Of a DNA stretch of 64,000 bases, positions 11,120-21,865 are shown in pieces. The notes under the pieces are model-generated. The model saw nothing but the letters and a program-made list of their open reading frames with translations. It was not told the origin of the DNA and made no database searches. How positions within the stretch are numbered: position 1 is the first letter of the stretch; every line of letters starts with the position of its first letter. Source of the DNA: Sepioteuthis lessoniana (taxonomy: Eukaryota; Mollusca; Cephalopoda; Myopsida; Loliginidae). The translations under genes were made by a program, and so were the position numbers. The stretch lies in contig OY757911.1 of NCBI GenBank assembly GCA_963585895.1, forward strand, positions 90,805,147 through 90,869,146, read 5' to 3'.

Positions 11120-11397
11120 GTATTTGTCCTCCGTCCCACCAAGCGGACAAGTGTGATACAAGGCCTTTTTAAGTTGGGTCCGAGCTCTGAGCCGTAGGTC
11201 AGACGTACCCGGCGGCTCCAAAAATACCTTGAGCCCCATCGGCATTCCCCTAAAAATGGCCCCTCATGCGCCAGGCGATAAACCTAACCCCTCTGAGGAG
11301 GGTTAAAGACTTGGGGGATGTCCCCCCCCAGAGACTTGAGGTATGTCCAAAGACGAGACACGCCTGACCAGATTCCTGTCTTTGATACCACGGCCGG
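11120..11397. other. GC-rich block of unknown nature
   Basis: About 275 bp clearly richer in G+C than its surroundings, lying between a SINE C fragment and a D repeat. It holds an imperfect inverted repeat (AACCCCTCTGAGGAGGGTT) and a run of eight C. No open frame or known repeat was recognised; it could be the 3' UTR of an element not otherwise present here. Confidence 0.4.
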
Positions 11398-11399
11398 CC

Positions 11400-11640
11400 G
11401 AAGTGTGAATTGGACCCTAACAGATACTACTAATCAAGGTGTGAGTGGACCTGGGAGTAATGGAAAATTGGGTACTTAAAGTTCTTCAAAGCTACAGGAA
11501 TGTTGTCTCACCATCAGATGCGGTTTAGAGTCATGCTCTGGACATTTTTTGGAGGTGGGGGTACTTACACTGCCGCAGAGCTGCAGTCCGCATATTCTGT
11601 AGCCCCGGCCGACTTGGCGAAATTTTCATTGATAAAAGTT
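11400..11640 (-). repeat. Family D repeat, 5' part
   Basis: The conserved D block from AATTGGACCCTAACAG to CCCCGGCCGACTTGGCG, with no subrepeats and no shared tail. Confidence 0.65.
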
Positions 11641-11804
11641 ATATTGAATCAAATGTAGAACTGATTTACTGTCCATATTTTAATTTCTTTAAGTTAAGAA
11701 CAGATTAATGAAGAACTTCAGAAACTATACACGCGCTAGACTTACTTTCAATCATTAGCGAATGTGTAATCCTCCGCTTGTTCATATTTTAAGGTCATTT
11801 CATA

Positions 11805-12461
11805 AATACCGTAAATCATTCTAGAATAATATTCAATCGTGCATAACGCACACTAAATTTGGGCTAAGAAATTCTGAATCCCTCCCCACTAAAAAAGAAA
11901 TAAAAAAACAAAACAAAACATATTTTTCACATGATAGGCACGAATATTTGTAGAACTTGTTGCAGCTAAATTTCACATTTCAACTTTTCGTCCGGATTAA
12001 AACTAAATATCTATAAAGTTTACTTATGTTTTAAAAGCAAACATTTCTGTAGTAGACATTTCACACAAAAAAACATTTCTGTAGTAGACATGTTCACACA
12101 AAAAACATTTCTGTAGTAGACATGTTCACACAAAAAACATTTCTGTAGTAGACATGTTCATACAAAAAACATTTCTGTAGTAGACATGTTCACACAAAAA
12201 TGCAACAAGTTTGAGGCAATAATAAACTCACACTAGCAGAAACAAAATTAAAAAACAAACACATATTCCAGTGTCTATTTCTCTGTAGCGGTGGATCATT
12301 GATATGACTTACATTTGATCATACCATCCTGAATATGGTGATGCACATAGCCAGACGAAAAGTTAATATTTAATTCTTGTGTATAATTCGCATCCCTAAA
12401 TTTCAGGCAAAAAATTGTGGAAAAACTTGCGTATTATACACAAAAATTTACGGTAATATGA
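11805..12461. mobile_element. Candidate MITE with TACCGTAAAT ends
   Basis: A short inverted repeat bounds this ~656 bp block: ATACCGTAAATCA near 11807 and its reverse complement AATTTACGGTA near 12448. Subterminal parts carry further CGTGTATAATTCGCA-like motifs (12373-12395, 12430-12445 and, weakly, 11843-11856), typical of a non-autonomous DNA transposon. A 32 bp tandem repeat fills the middle. No coding frame. A target duplication was not clear. Confidence 0.4.
12041..12200 (+). repeat. 32 bp tandem repeat, five copies
   Basis: The unit starts ACATTTCTGTAGTAGACATG and recurs at 12041, 12073, 12105, 12137 and 12169, an exact period of 32. Only a few substitutions separate the copies, so the array is young. 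Confidence 0.95.
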
Positions 12462-12744
12462 CCTATTTATAGCACATGGAGAAATTTATGGAGTACTCCG
12501 AGAAGAATGATTTCTCTGCCAATGGCTTCTAAGATTCTTGGTAGACATAGTCTCGCTCCGTACGATGATATTCATAATTATCTGTTTCAAATATTTATAA
12601 GTAAGCAGTCGGTTATCTACAAGTTACTAAAATTCTTATAGCATTTTTTCTCACTATTCGTTATCGATAATTATATGAATGTTTGGATGCACGCTTGACC
12701 TGTTTCAACTGAACTAGTGTTGTCATCATTGATTAGACAGACGA

Positions 12745-12959
12745 GGAGGCTAACTTAGCGTTACGATTCTCGTGGTAGGAAATGGAATGAGCGCCCCGAG
12801 TTCATATCCTGGGCATGGATGTTTGCGTTTCACATCGCGCTGATGTCCTTTGGAAAGGTATGAATCCATCTGTTCTCACCCTATCAGCAATGGATAAATA
12901 GTAGGGCAGACTAGCTCTTTAGACAACCAATTTAGGAGAAGGAAAACTCTTTATTTCTC

Positions 12960-12960
<1 letters not shown>
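12745..12960 (+). repeat. tRNA-derived SINE, family C
   Basis: Decayed head (ACGATTCTCGTGGTAGG), box B in CCCGAGTTCATATCCTGGG, and the family body including TTTCACATCGCGC and ATTTAGGAGAAGGAAAACTC. The tail is replaced by a TA microsatellite at 12963-12992. Confidence 0.75.

Positions 12961-12962
<2 letters not shown>

Positions 12963-12992
<30 letters not shown>
12963..12992. repeat. (TA)n microsatellite
   Basis: About 15 TA units directly after the SINE C body. Confidence 0.95.
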
Positions 12993-12997
<5 letters not shown>

Positions 12998-13107
12998 AAA
13001 AAAGAAATAGTGTATTAGAGTGAGTAGGTTACGAATTATCAGCTAACAATATCAAGGATGCAAACTGTACTGTTATGGAATGTGTACACGCTAAAATAGG
13101 TTAAGTT

Positions 13108-13166
13108 AATTGGTTGATTAGGTTTTATGGCATATCAACCCTCATAGGTTACTTCATACGAAATCC

Positions 13167-13220
<54 letters not shown>

Positions 13221-13560
13221 ACAAAACAAATAGTTTGTAGGTACGAAAAATTCTTAAACGAGCCAGTACTCATTTGTTCGCCCATAGTTAAATGGTTTCA
13301 AATATAGTTAATGATTGAATAGTTCTATTTGACCCATAAATAGGACCCGTATAGGTACTACCCCTCTGGGTCTGAGTAGACCTGGGAGTAATGGCAATGA
13401 CGAGGTACTTCACATTACGTAAAGCTCCAGAACTCGAGCCTGGCCATCAGATACAGTTTAGGGTCATACCAAGACACTAATTGAGGCGGGGATGTTACCC
13501 TTCTGTAGAGATGCAGTTGACGTGTTCTATTCTGTCCGGGCTGATCGAGCCAAGGATTGT
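13108..13560 (-). repeat. Family D repeat
   Basis: Complete short D copy: reverse of the shared tail at the left (GGTTTTATGGCATATCAACC), an internal (TA)n at 13170-13215, one subrepeat, and the conserved block ending at the GCTGATCGAGCC region. The TA run lies where other copies have TATACATATAT. Confidence 0.8.
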
Positions 13561-13792
13561 ACCTAACCACTGGTACTATGTAACCCATTATAACCTGTCA
13601 CTTTAATGGGAGAGCAGATGGTCACCATGAAGTAACCCCATTATACTGAGAGATGCCATAAAAACAAATAACCGAATTCCACAATAAATGTATTAATTCA
13701 TTTTCCCCTCAGCTATGGATAAACTAATTCAACTGCTTGGGCTATTTAGCGTTGAAGATGCAATCAGCCGAGAAGGCAAAACACAAGCCAGC

Positions 13793-14070
13793 AATCATCA
13801 TCAGGTCATGCTGAGAGCACAGAGTCCCTTGACTCTCTTTTGCCACTTGTCCCCATCGGCCATCGCTCACAGCATCTCCTTTTAACTACATCCAGTGTTC
13901 TCACAGAACTGGTGTATACCAGTCTTTGCTGGTCGGCTAACACTGGTGTGTCCATGTGTAGGAGTCCATAGGAGTTCGTCCTTACTTCGCCAGTAGTACC
14001 TAGCATATATGTTCGTCTTACTTGGATGGTTTGTGAGATGGTAGGCAAGTGCCCGTACGGCTACTCCTCT
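13793..14070 (-). pseudogene. RTE-like LINE, 3' end of ORF2
   Basis: The minus-strand frames together match the C-terminal part of the RTE-like ORF2. One frame holds MPTISQTIQVRRTYMLGTTG, and a second frame holds YYWRSKDELLWTPTHG. A frameshift separates them. The ATCATCATCAG triplets at 13795 are the 3' tail. It is one of about eight such tails in the window. Confidence 0.75.
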
Positions 14071-14116
14071 GTTGAAAGCCCGACCTTTTGTCGCACTCCG
14101 CGGAGGGGTTGGATAT
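14071..14116 (+). repeat. SINE C 3' end-like fragment
   Basis: GTCGCACTCCGCGGAGGGG followed by TTGG resembles the end of SINE C copies at 19.5 and 51.0 kb (CCCGAGCGGAGGGGTTGG). Too short for a firm call. Confidence 0.35.
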
Positions 14117-14278
14117 ATATATGAATGCATGTATGAACCCTAACCTATATAAAAATGGGACACTATCTTTTCTTATAACATATCAACTGCTAAAAAATCT
14201 TTAAAAATGAAAAAAAAATTTTTTTCCACAAAAACTATTTCTCCTGACAATGGTCTAAGGTCAAAACTAGTTGAGAAC

Positions 14279-14302
14279 AATAACAAATGAACAACACACA
14301 CG

Positions 14303-14357
<55 letters not shown>

Positions 14358-14382
14358 ATGTGCGTGTGTTGTTCATTTGTTA
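14279..14382. repeat. ~100 bp near-perfect palindrome with CA/TA/TG core
   Basis: The left arm begins ATAACAAATGAACAACAC and passes through (CA)n into (TA)n. The right arm passes through (TG)n and ends GTGTTGTTCATTTGTTAT, the reverse complement of the left arm. The non-repetitive outer 18 bp pair exactly, so this is more than a chance CA/TG pairing. It could extrude as a cruciform or be a tiny foldback element. Confidence 0.9.
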
Positions 14383-14407
14383 TATTTATATACATATGGG
14401 TTATATG

Positions 14408-14408
<1 letters not shown>

Positions 14409-14438
<30 letters not shown>
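14409..14438. repeat. (TA)n microsatellite
   Basis: Simple TA run just beyond the palindrome. Confidence 0.95.
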
Positions 14439-14439
<1 letters not shown>

Positions 14440-14894
14440 GTATGTTGTCTGAGGATACAGACATTAGATTTCAACATTAATTAAAATAGAACTCTGACAA
14501 ATTCTAATTTTATATATATGTATATCATCTATAAATTTACACTCCTTCCATTTCTTTTGTACCAAATGTTAATTTTCTTCTAGAGCAAATATATCACGAT
14601 TTTATTATTCCTCGTCGAACATAATATAATAAAAACAGATACAATTATGAATTATTTATGACCAAACTTTACTGCATTGAAACTCAATGATGAAAGCTAT
14701 CGGTGTGTTGCTATCCAAAAATAAGTACACCTCTTAGATATAGTTATGCAATTTCATTTTTGGTCAAAAAGTTTCAGTGCTGTAGAGTTTGTTGATAAAT
14801 AGTAACTTAAGATGTCCATTTCCACTGCATTAAAATTGAAAGAACATTTCATCGAAGAATTCATATGGATGTATCTATTTATGTGCAATAATTA

Positions 14895-14957
<63 letters not shown>

Positions 14958-15104
14958 TAATATCCAGTCGGTGTCCGAAGGGCTGTTTTTCAATCTCAAA
15001 TTATGCGTGTGAAGTCATCTGATGAGACTTGATTATAATAATATTCTTCGCCGAAATAAATTTTTAATGACAATTTAACCAGATTTGATTTTTCTTCTAA
15101 TTAC

Positions 15105-15155
<51 letters not shown>

Positions 15156-15667
15156 TTCAGTAATAATGTAGGATAAGAACTGACGTCATGTAAACATACA
15201 AACAGGATTTTTTTTTTAAATATGTCACGTTTTCAAATAAATTTCATATAGTGATGGAACAGAACGCTACTAACGCTATGAGAACGCTAAGATCTTTCTC
15301 ATTTTTTCGTTTCATTTTAAGATTGAATATAATTCAGAAGATACAATATTACATTATTACATTGTCCAGCAAATGGTTATATATAAAAAACAAACAAAAC
15401 AAAAGAGGTACATTTTACGTTGGCAAATAATTCTACTATAAACCAAATCATCCTCTGAATATGCATATTTTTTTAAAATTCGTTTATGCACATACACAAA
15501 TACACACGTATATGTATATGAAAATCAACAAGTTCTTTTTAAAAACTTATTTTAAAAAACCAACAGAAGGTGCTCAATATTACCTAGCAGAGCCCCGAAA
15601 AGATTGCATGAAACTAGTAGTAATAAGATAGCTCAGCAGGAGTAAATGAAACTTATCTATTTCAGGG

Positions 15668-15704
<37 letters not shown>

Positions 15705-16420
15705 ACGATTAGAAAATTTATTAGAGTTTTTGTATTTTTCGATGTTAGCAGTTTGAAATCGAGTCTATAGCTGGAAAACTTTGTGTTAAAAACCTTTTTG
15801 TCTCTAATCGTACTATTGCTGATTTTGTTGACATTTCTCGCCTTCCCCCGCCATTTCTTTATGTCTCGCCCTTCCCCTCTGCTTCCTCTTCCCAGGTCGG
15901 AAGTTGGTGACAGGAAGTGGAATTGCGGAAACAGGCAAACAACCAATGTCAACGGACAATGAAAATGTGAGATTTGCGTTTCTTGCTCTGTTTTAAATAT
16001 TTGGTTCGTTTATAAAATAAAAGATCTTTCACTGCTGACACATTTCTCAGGTTTTAGCGATGAATTTTCAAATCTTTATTTACTTTTCTTTCTTCAACAA
16101 ATTCTCGTACATCGATTGATCATTGCAAATGTTCTATCACATAGGGATCTCTGCTAAATCTCGAGAATTCATATTTCTGTATAATTGTTTGGTGGCTTAC
16201 TTCAGAAATAATGGCTCTTTTCTTTATTGAACTATTTTATAGAAGCGGCAAACTATCCTTTGTGATTTACAGTATATTTCAATTCTTTACTCTTTCTTAA
16301 AGATTCTCTACAATTGAATGTATTTTAAGTTATCTTTCTCTTATCAAAAGTTGAAAATTTCTCTCTCGATATCAAGCTTATGATTATATTTAATCTTCTT
16401 GGCAAGGCTGAGAATATGCA
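14440..16420. other. AT-rich stretch without recognised genes
   Basis: Contains long (TA)n runs at about 14897-14954 and 15108-15151 and a TA/GT run at 15668-15704. The frame at 15662-15952 reads into the microsatellite and shows no family. No SINE head, LINE motif or transposase was seen, so this is the longest stretch here that might be unique sequence. Confidence 0.5.
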
Positions 16421-16424
16421 TCCT

Positions 16425-16900
16425 CTTTTGAGAGGTAAGATCCCTTCCCCTAATAGGGTCAACTGGGTATGACACTAACCTGCATCTTAGGGTAAGGCTT
16501 CAGTTCTAGTGCTCTGATACGTGCAGAGTCACCCCTTCTTTGCCATTACTTCCAGGTCCACTCTCATGCATAGCGGTAGTACTTGTTAAGGTCCCACTTA
16601 TGGGTTAAATAAGTCTATTTGAAATTAATCCGTATTCGATAGGAATATTTGAAACTATACAAATGCATGAAAATTATTTCTATTAAGAATAGTCGTTTGA
16701 AGCTATAATTGTTTAAACACGATTATTATTTTTATCATTAGTAACTTGAAATTGCTTGGAATACTTAAAATATTATTAGTAATGAACAGGAATACTTAAA
16801 ACCATATAACTGTATGCAAACAAATCTTTACTAAATTTCTGCATTAAAAAGCCCATGAGAACTTGATATGCCATCAAACAAATAGACCAAACCAAATCAA
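16425..16900 (+). repeat. Family D repeat
   Basis: Read in the true direction it runs from AGAGGTAAGATCCC through GGTCCCACTTATGGGTTAAA and the subrepeat zone (TTGAAACTATACAAATGCAT) to the shared tail AACTTGATATGCCATCAAAC with an A/C-rich end. Confidence 0.7.
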
Positions 16901-16961
16901 ATAATAGAATAAAAGTTGAACCTGAAGAAGCCCGAAAAGTACAACAGAAATGGTTTGCTTT

Positions 16962-17480
16962 GGTTGGCCTTTATGGCATATCAACCATTGTTGGTTATTT
17001 AATGCTAAATCCTCTTTATACATATCTATTAAATGTAAAATTTGTAAACATATTTTGTGGATACACACAGTTAAATGATCAAACAGTTCTATTTCTAACA
17101 ATACTAAACAAAGTTAAATGGTTCCAAGTATTGCTATGTATTACTAACAATTCAATTAAACATCAGTAATTTGTTTACATATAATTAAATGATGAAACAG
17201 TTCAATTTCAAGCAATCAGTTTAGCATAAGTCATTTATTTGCACAGTTTAAATATTTGATCCATAGATTGGACCCTATCAGGTGCTATCCCTCCGGGCCA
17301 GAGTAGACCTAAGAGCGATGGCAGTGAAGAGATATTCCGCATTTCCCAAAGCTCCAGAATTAGTGGAGTCTCGCCATGAGATTGTCTTATGTTATATCCA
17401 AGACCCTCGTTAGTTAGGGTCTTACCCCTCTGCAGAGATACAGTTGGAGTATTCTACAGCACCCAGCCGACTGGGCTAAA
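16962..17480 (-). repeat. Family D repeat, inverted relative to the previous copy
   Basis: On the plus strand it opens with TTTATGGCATATCAACCATT, has two to three subrepeats, and ends with CAGCCGACTGGGCTAAA. With 16425-16900 it forms a tail-to-tail inverted pair about 60 bp apart. Confidence 0.8.
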
Positions 17481-17737
17481 CAACAGAAATGTGATGACTA
17501 CGAAAACAACTAAGATGAAGACTCTCGTCAAAGTTATTTAGGACATAATGATTATAATTCCTATTTTAAAAAATACCGTCAAAACTATATTACCCCTATC
17601 CCAGAATAGTTTTTATTTGAATTGTGTTAAAGAAATACTTATTTGAAAATAATTCGTATTAAACAGGAATACTTGAAAACATAACTACGTGAAAATTATT
17701 TGTATTAAGAATAGTTATTTAAAGCTATAACTGTTTA

Positions 17738-17968
17738 TTGTTTCATGGCATATCAACCTTTATAGGTTATTTAATGCCAAAGCTCTCCTTCTAGAAGAAC
17801 AGTAGTGGTACTATTCAACCCAGAGCTAGGAGGATAAGGGGTTCATACCTTTCCTGAGGGTATTTGTCTAAAAGTGAATGTAATAGCGTTACTGGAGTTC
17901 GAACTCGCTTTCTACGATTCTGCAGTCCATCGCTTTAACCATTACACATACGAGGACTCCCCTATCAT
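17738..17968 (-). repeat. tRNA-derived SINE, family B
   Basis: Minus-strand copy with the tail at the left (TGGCATATCAACCTTTATAGG) and box B (GAGTTCGAAC, read in reverse near 17900) before the head, which ends at 17968. Nearly full length. Confidence 0.8.
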
Positions 17969-18871
17969 TGTTTACAAAGGTTTATTAGTATTGGTGACTT
18001 ACAAAAATTGGGGATTGTAAATATTTCAACAAGTTTAAATTTTTCTTTTCATTCTATGATGCCTTTTACAAAAAATAGTGACACTCATTTCCGATTCACC
18101 ATTGAAAGTTTGAAGTGGGTTGCCTCGACTAATGGTAAGGGGATTTCTTTGAAACAGCTATTAAACTTCTAATTCCTTGCGAGTTTTTCACATACGTGTT
18201 AGCTGATGGTCTTTATCTGGAGTCTAAGTGACAGCAAGTCTCCTTAGGTCTCCAGGACTCTTCTCGGTATTCTGATTGATCTTAACAATGCTGTGGGGTC
18301 AGGATGGTATCGGTTCTTCCTCTGATTTTCAATTTTCAGATTTTTTTTCTAAGCTTTTGGGGAACTGCTCGTCGTACACCAGCTAAAATTGGTATGACTG
18401 TCACTTTTATGTTCCACAGTCTTTTTTAGTCTCGGCCAAAGTTCAAGTATTTGCCTATCGTTTATCTTTATTCAGTGGTCTGTCGGAACGGTAAAATCCA
18501 TTCCATGGTAAGTTTTTTTCTTGTTGATTAACTTGAGGCCTGATTTCTGGCCGAGGTTAGGTGATCGTTTGTATCTTAAAATCCCAGAGAATTTTATTTC
18601 TCATTCTCTTGGACGGATATAAGGTTTCAGGATATATTGTTTGTTAGTACGGTCAACCCAGTCATGTACTTATTTTGTGCTACTTTGTTGCATTCGCTTA
18701 CTATGTAATTGAATGTTTCATCTCTTTCTCCTAATATTCTACATTTACTGTTCTGTTGCGTATTATCTATTTTCGCTTTGATTTAATTAATCCTCTTTGC
18801 ATTGTTTTATGCAGCAATTAAGTAATTTTCTCTTTTCAGGTTTGCCTTTCATAACCATGTATAAGTCTTTG

Positions 18872-19117
18872 CTTGTTTGTTTATTTGTTTGTTTAATGGC
18901 ATATTAACCTTCTTGGGTTATCTAATGCCAAATTCATTCTTCTAGAAGGATAGTAGTGGCACTATTTAACCCATAGCAGGGAGGATAGTGGGGTTCATAC
19001 CTTTCCCAAGCGTATTTGTCCGAAAGTGAATGTAATAGCGCAACTAGAATTCGAACTCGCTTACTGCGATCCCGAAGTCCATTGCTTTAACCATTACACC
19101 ACGAGGACCCTCCCCCC
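18872..19117 (-). repeat. SINE B insertion with target duplication
   Basis: The SINE lies between ACCATGTATAAGTCTTTGC (18854-18872) and ACCATGTATAGGTCTTTTG (19118-19136), an imperfect ~18 bp target-site duplication of the host LINE. The tail is at the left and the tRNA head at the right. Confidence 0.85.
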
Positions 19118-19271
19118 ACCATGTATAGGTCTTTTGTGTAAAATTTCGTTTGTTTGTTATGATAAATATCAATATTGCTACTTTTTTTCCCATTTCTGTT
19201 TTCTAGTTTTGTTGTTTTTCTGTAAGTTTTCATGTTGCGAACGGTGTTACTGGCTCCTGTTATTAGTCTTT

Positions 19272-19570
19272 CTTTGTTGAGGTACCCGTGGTGTAATGGT
19301 TATCGTCGTAGGAAATGGACACGGCGACACGAGTTCAAATCCTGGACGAGGCTGATTGCATTTCACATAGCACGAACACTCTTGGGAAAGGTATGAATCC
19401 AATTATTCTCCCTCCAACTATGGGTGAATAGTAGGACAGGCTAGGTTCTTCAGCCTTAGTGAGGCAACTAGTCTAGGAGAAGGAAAACTCTGAATTCAAA
19501 CCTTTTAAACACCGCTTAAAAAATTGACCTTGTGTCATATCCTGCCCGAGCGGAGGGGTTGGTAAATATG
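19272..19570 (+). repeat. SINE C insertion with perfect 13 bp target duplication
   Basis: The Pol III head GTGGTGTAATGGTTATCGTCG and box B GAGTTCAAATCCTGG are well kept, and the unit ends CGGAGGGGTTGGTAAATAT. It is bounded by GTTATTAGTCTTT at 19259-19271 and 19571-19583, exactly repeated, so the insertion is fairly recent. The host is an RLE-type LINE. Confidence 0.9.
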
Positions 19571-19861
19571 GTTATTAGTCTTTGCACTTTTAATGTAGTC
19601 CTCGAGTCCTTATATTGATGCCTCTACGCAATCCTCAATGCTAGCGAGTCCTCTTCCTCTTTCTTTTCTTGACTCATATAGTCTGTCTCTGTTATCTCTT
19701 GGATGTAATGCCTTGTGCATTGTCATTAATTTTTTTGGTCCATTTGTCTAAGTTCCTCTCTTGCTAATTTTAAGAGTGATCTGAGGTATCTTACAGGGGG
19801 GACTGCCCATGTGTTTATATCTTTGATGAAATTTCTGCAGCAGAGTTTGGTTTTGAGGAAT

Positions 19862-20460
19862 TTTTAAAAATTCTTCCTTTGAATTCCAATTCTGGCAGTA
19901 CTCTTTCCAAACCTATGTGGGACCATTCCAAGTGTACCAACCACAATTGGTATCACCGTTACCTTTATTTTCACTCAGTGGTTCACTAGAACGGTAGTGC
20001 ACACTGGACGGCAAGTTCTCTTTTTTGGTAATTAACACAAGGTCTGGTTTTCTGGACGGGATCCGTTTGTATCTCAAAATCCCTGAGAATTTTATGCAAC
20101 TCATTCTCAAGGACGGATTCAGGTTTGTGGATATAACGTTTAGTTGTATGATCAAATTTCAATTTCTTGCACAATTCACAGTAGATCTCCTTTCCATACA
20201 GTCATGTCTACTCTTGTACCTGTTTTGCGCTTGCTTGTTTCATTTGCTTACTATCTCTACAGCTCTTTCTCCTTATAATCTACATTTGCAGTTCTGTTGC
20301 ATATTATCAATTTTCGCTTTGATATAATTAGCTTTCATAGCGTTGTTTTGTGCTGCTATTGACAGAGTCATTTTCTCTTTCCAGATTTCCCTTTCTTAGC
20401 CCTGTCCAGGGCTTGTGTGCAGTCTCGTGAGTTGTCGCTTGAAACAGCCCTACAGTAATT
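19862..20460 (-). pseudogene. RLE-type LINE, C-terminal endonuclease fragment
   Basis: The minus-strand frames at 19986-20174 and 19913-20155 together cover the end of the restriction-like endonuclease: KKLKFDHTTKRYIHKPES, ENELHKILRDFEIQTDP, then KPDLVLITKK. The last is the PD...K-type catalytic region of this nuclease fold (PD present). Further downstream is the typical NCGWYTWNGPT, a frameshifted form of the C-terminal IGALGT region. A 1-nt shift separates the two frames. The 5' end is truncated. Confidence 0.75.
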
Positions 20461-20479
20461 ATTTAACTCTTTTTCCCAC

Positions 20480-21215
20480 CAGCTGGTGGTCTTTCGCTGG
20501 AGTCTTAGTGATAGTAGGTCACTTCAGGTTTATTGTGCGTGCGTGACTCCTTGCGAGTTTTTCACATCAGCTAACGTTGATGGGATTTCACTGAAATCTG
20601 AGTAGCAGTAATTCTTTTCAGGTCTTCAGGACTCTTCTGAGTATTCTAGCCGATCTTAACAATGTTGTTGTCTGGATGGTCTCGATTCTTGCGCTGAATT
20701 TCCGTTCTCAGTGCTCCAATTACAATTGGTATCACCGTTAACCACACGTTACACACTATGTCTTTTTAGTTTTCTGCCAAGGTCCAAATACTTGTCTACT
20801 TTTTAGCTTTCTCTTATTTACACTCTGTGGTCTGCCGGAACGACAAAATTCACCAGATGCCGGATTTCTTTTGTTCATTTACATTATATCTGGTCTTCTG
20901 ACCGAGATTTGATGATATGTTTGAATCTCAAAATTCCAGAGAATTTTATGAGTCTCATCTTGTCGAACGGATTCCGGTTTGTCATATACCAGTTGTTTGT
21001 ATGGTCAAATTCCAATCTCTTACCCAGTTCCCTGTGGGTCATCTTTTCAGCCCAGTCACATCTAGTCTTGTACTCCTTTTTGCCAATTTACTGTATTCGC
21101 TTATTATCTTTATTTTATTTTTTTTCCACACCAGCGTTCGAGTAATTAGAAGTAAAATTCTTCTCTTCCGTAAATTCCCTTCCCATTTATTCTTCCTCTT
21201 ACTCTTTATATAAAT
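20480..21215 (-). pseudogene. RLE-type LINE, C-terminal endonuclease fragment
   Basis: Third copy in the cluster. Its minus strand carries, in shifting frames, EYKTRCDWAEKM and KRLEFDHTNNWY, followed by decayed PD-type motif sequence and VPADHRVN. Stops are frequent. It lies directly head-to-tail with the preceding copy. Confidence 0.7.
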
Positions 21216-21427
21216 GTTTATGATTCACCATTGTATTTTTCATTTCATTATTCGTTTCCCCGAAGTTGGCTCGAGTTGGAGCCGAAAGTACATTGAAAAA
21301 AATACGGCACCTTACTGAATTTATTCCACCCAGAAGTCAAACGACTCCAAGGAAGACCTGAACGGATAAAAATGGCGGACACAAGCTATCTGTTATGGTA
21401 AATCACACACGTTTAAAAGAGAAAAAT

Positions 21428-21431
21428 ACTG

Positions 21432-21471
<40 letters not shown>
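21428..21471. repeat. (CA)n(TA)n microsatellite
   Basis: Compound dinucleotide run directly before the LINE fragment that follows. Confidence 0.95.
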
Positions 21472-21474
21472 ATC

Positions 21475-21785
21475 CTCTGAAATTAGTAGAACAGTTCCCA
21501 TACCTCGGTAGCATTATCTCATCTACTGAAAACACTTTCAACATATGCATAGGAAAGGTATGGACTGCTTTTGGCAGGTTATAGATCATGCGGAAAACTG
21601 ATCTCTGATGAAATTAAACAAGAATTCCTCGAAGCTGTAGCCGTTTCCGTATTACTGTATGGTTGCACTACCCTGACTCAAACGAAAAAAATTAGAAAAA
21701 AGCTTAATGGGATCTATACAAGAATGCTGCGTTCTGTTTTAAATAAATCCTGCAAGCAACTCTGCGCACTGTTAGAGTAGCAGGA
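21475..21785 (+). pseudogene. RTE-like LINE, post-RT region
   Basis: Plus-strand relic. The first 80 bp decode to VEQFPYLGSIIS, the segment that follows the RT active site. The frame at 21571-21780 reads AVAVSVLLYGCTTLTQTKK and LNGIYTRMLRSVLNKS, matching the region between thumb and C-terminal domain of the same family as 1.5 and 58.1 kb. One frameshift lies near 21570. It is cut off by the Tc1-type element just downstream. Confidence 0.8.
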
Positions 21786-21865
21786 ATGAAATAATGAACA
21801 ATGTTCTCCTTTGAATTCCAACACATGAACATATCAGCGTTGACCGATCAATAAAGACTTACATA

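Larger units (their letters stand above)
18125..19860 (-). pseudogene. RLE-type LINE copy carrying two SINEs
   Basis: Minus-strand 3' half of the R2-like LINE family, continuous once the two SINEs at about 18872-19117 and 19272-19570 are taken out. It matches, segment by segment, the copy at 6.7-7.9 kb. For instance, the block near 19800 (ACTGCCCATGTGTTTATATC) corresponds to that near 7781. Frameshifts are many and there is no intact frame. It is the first of three minus-strand copies in a row (others 19862-20460 and 20480-21215). Confidence 0.75.
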
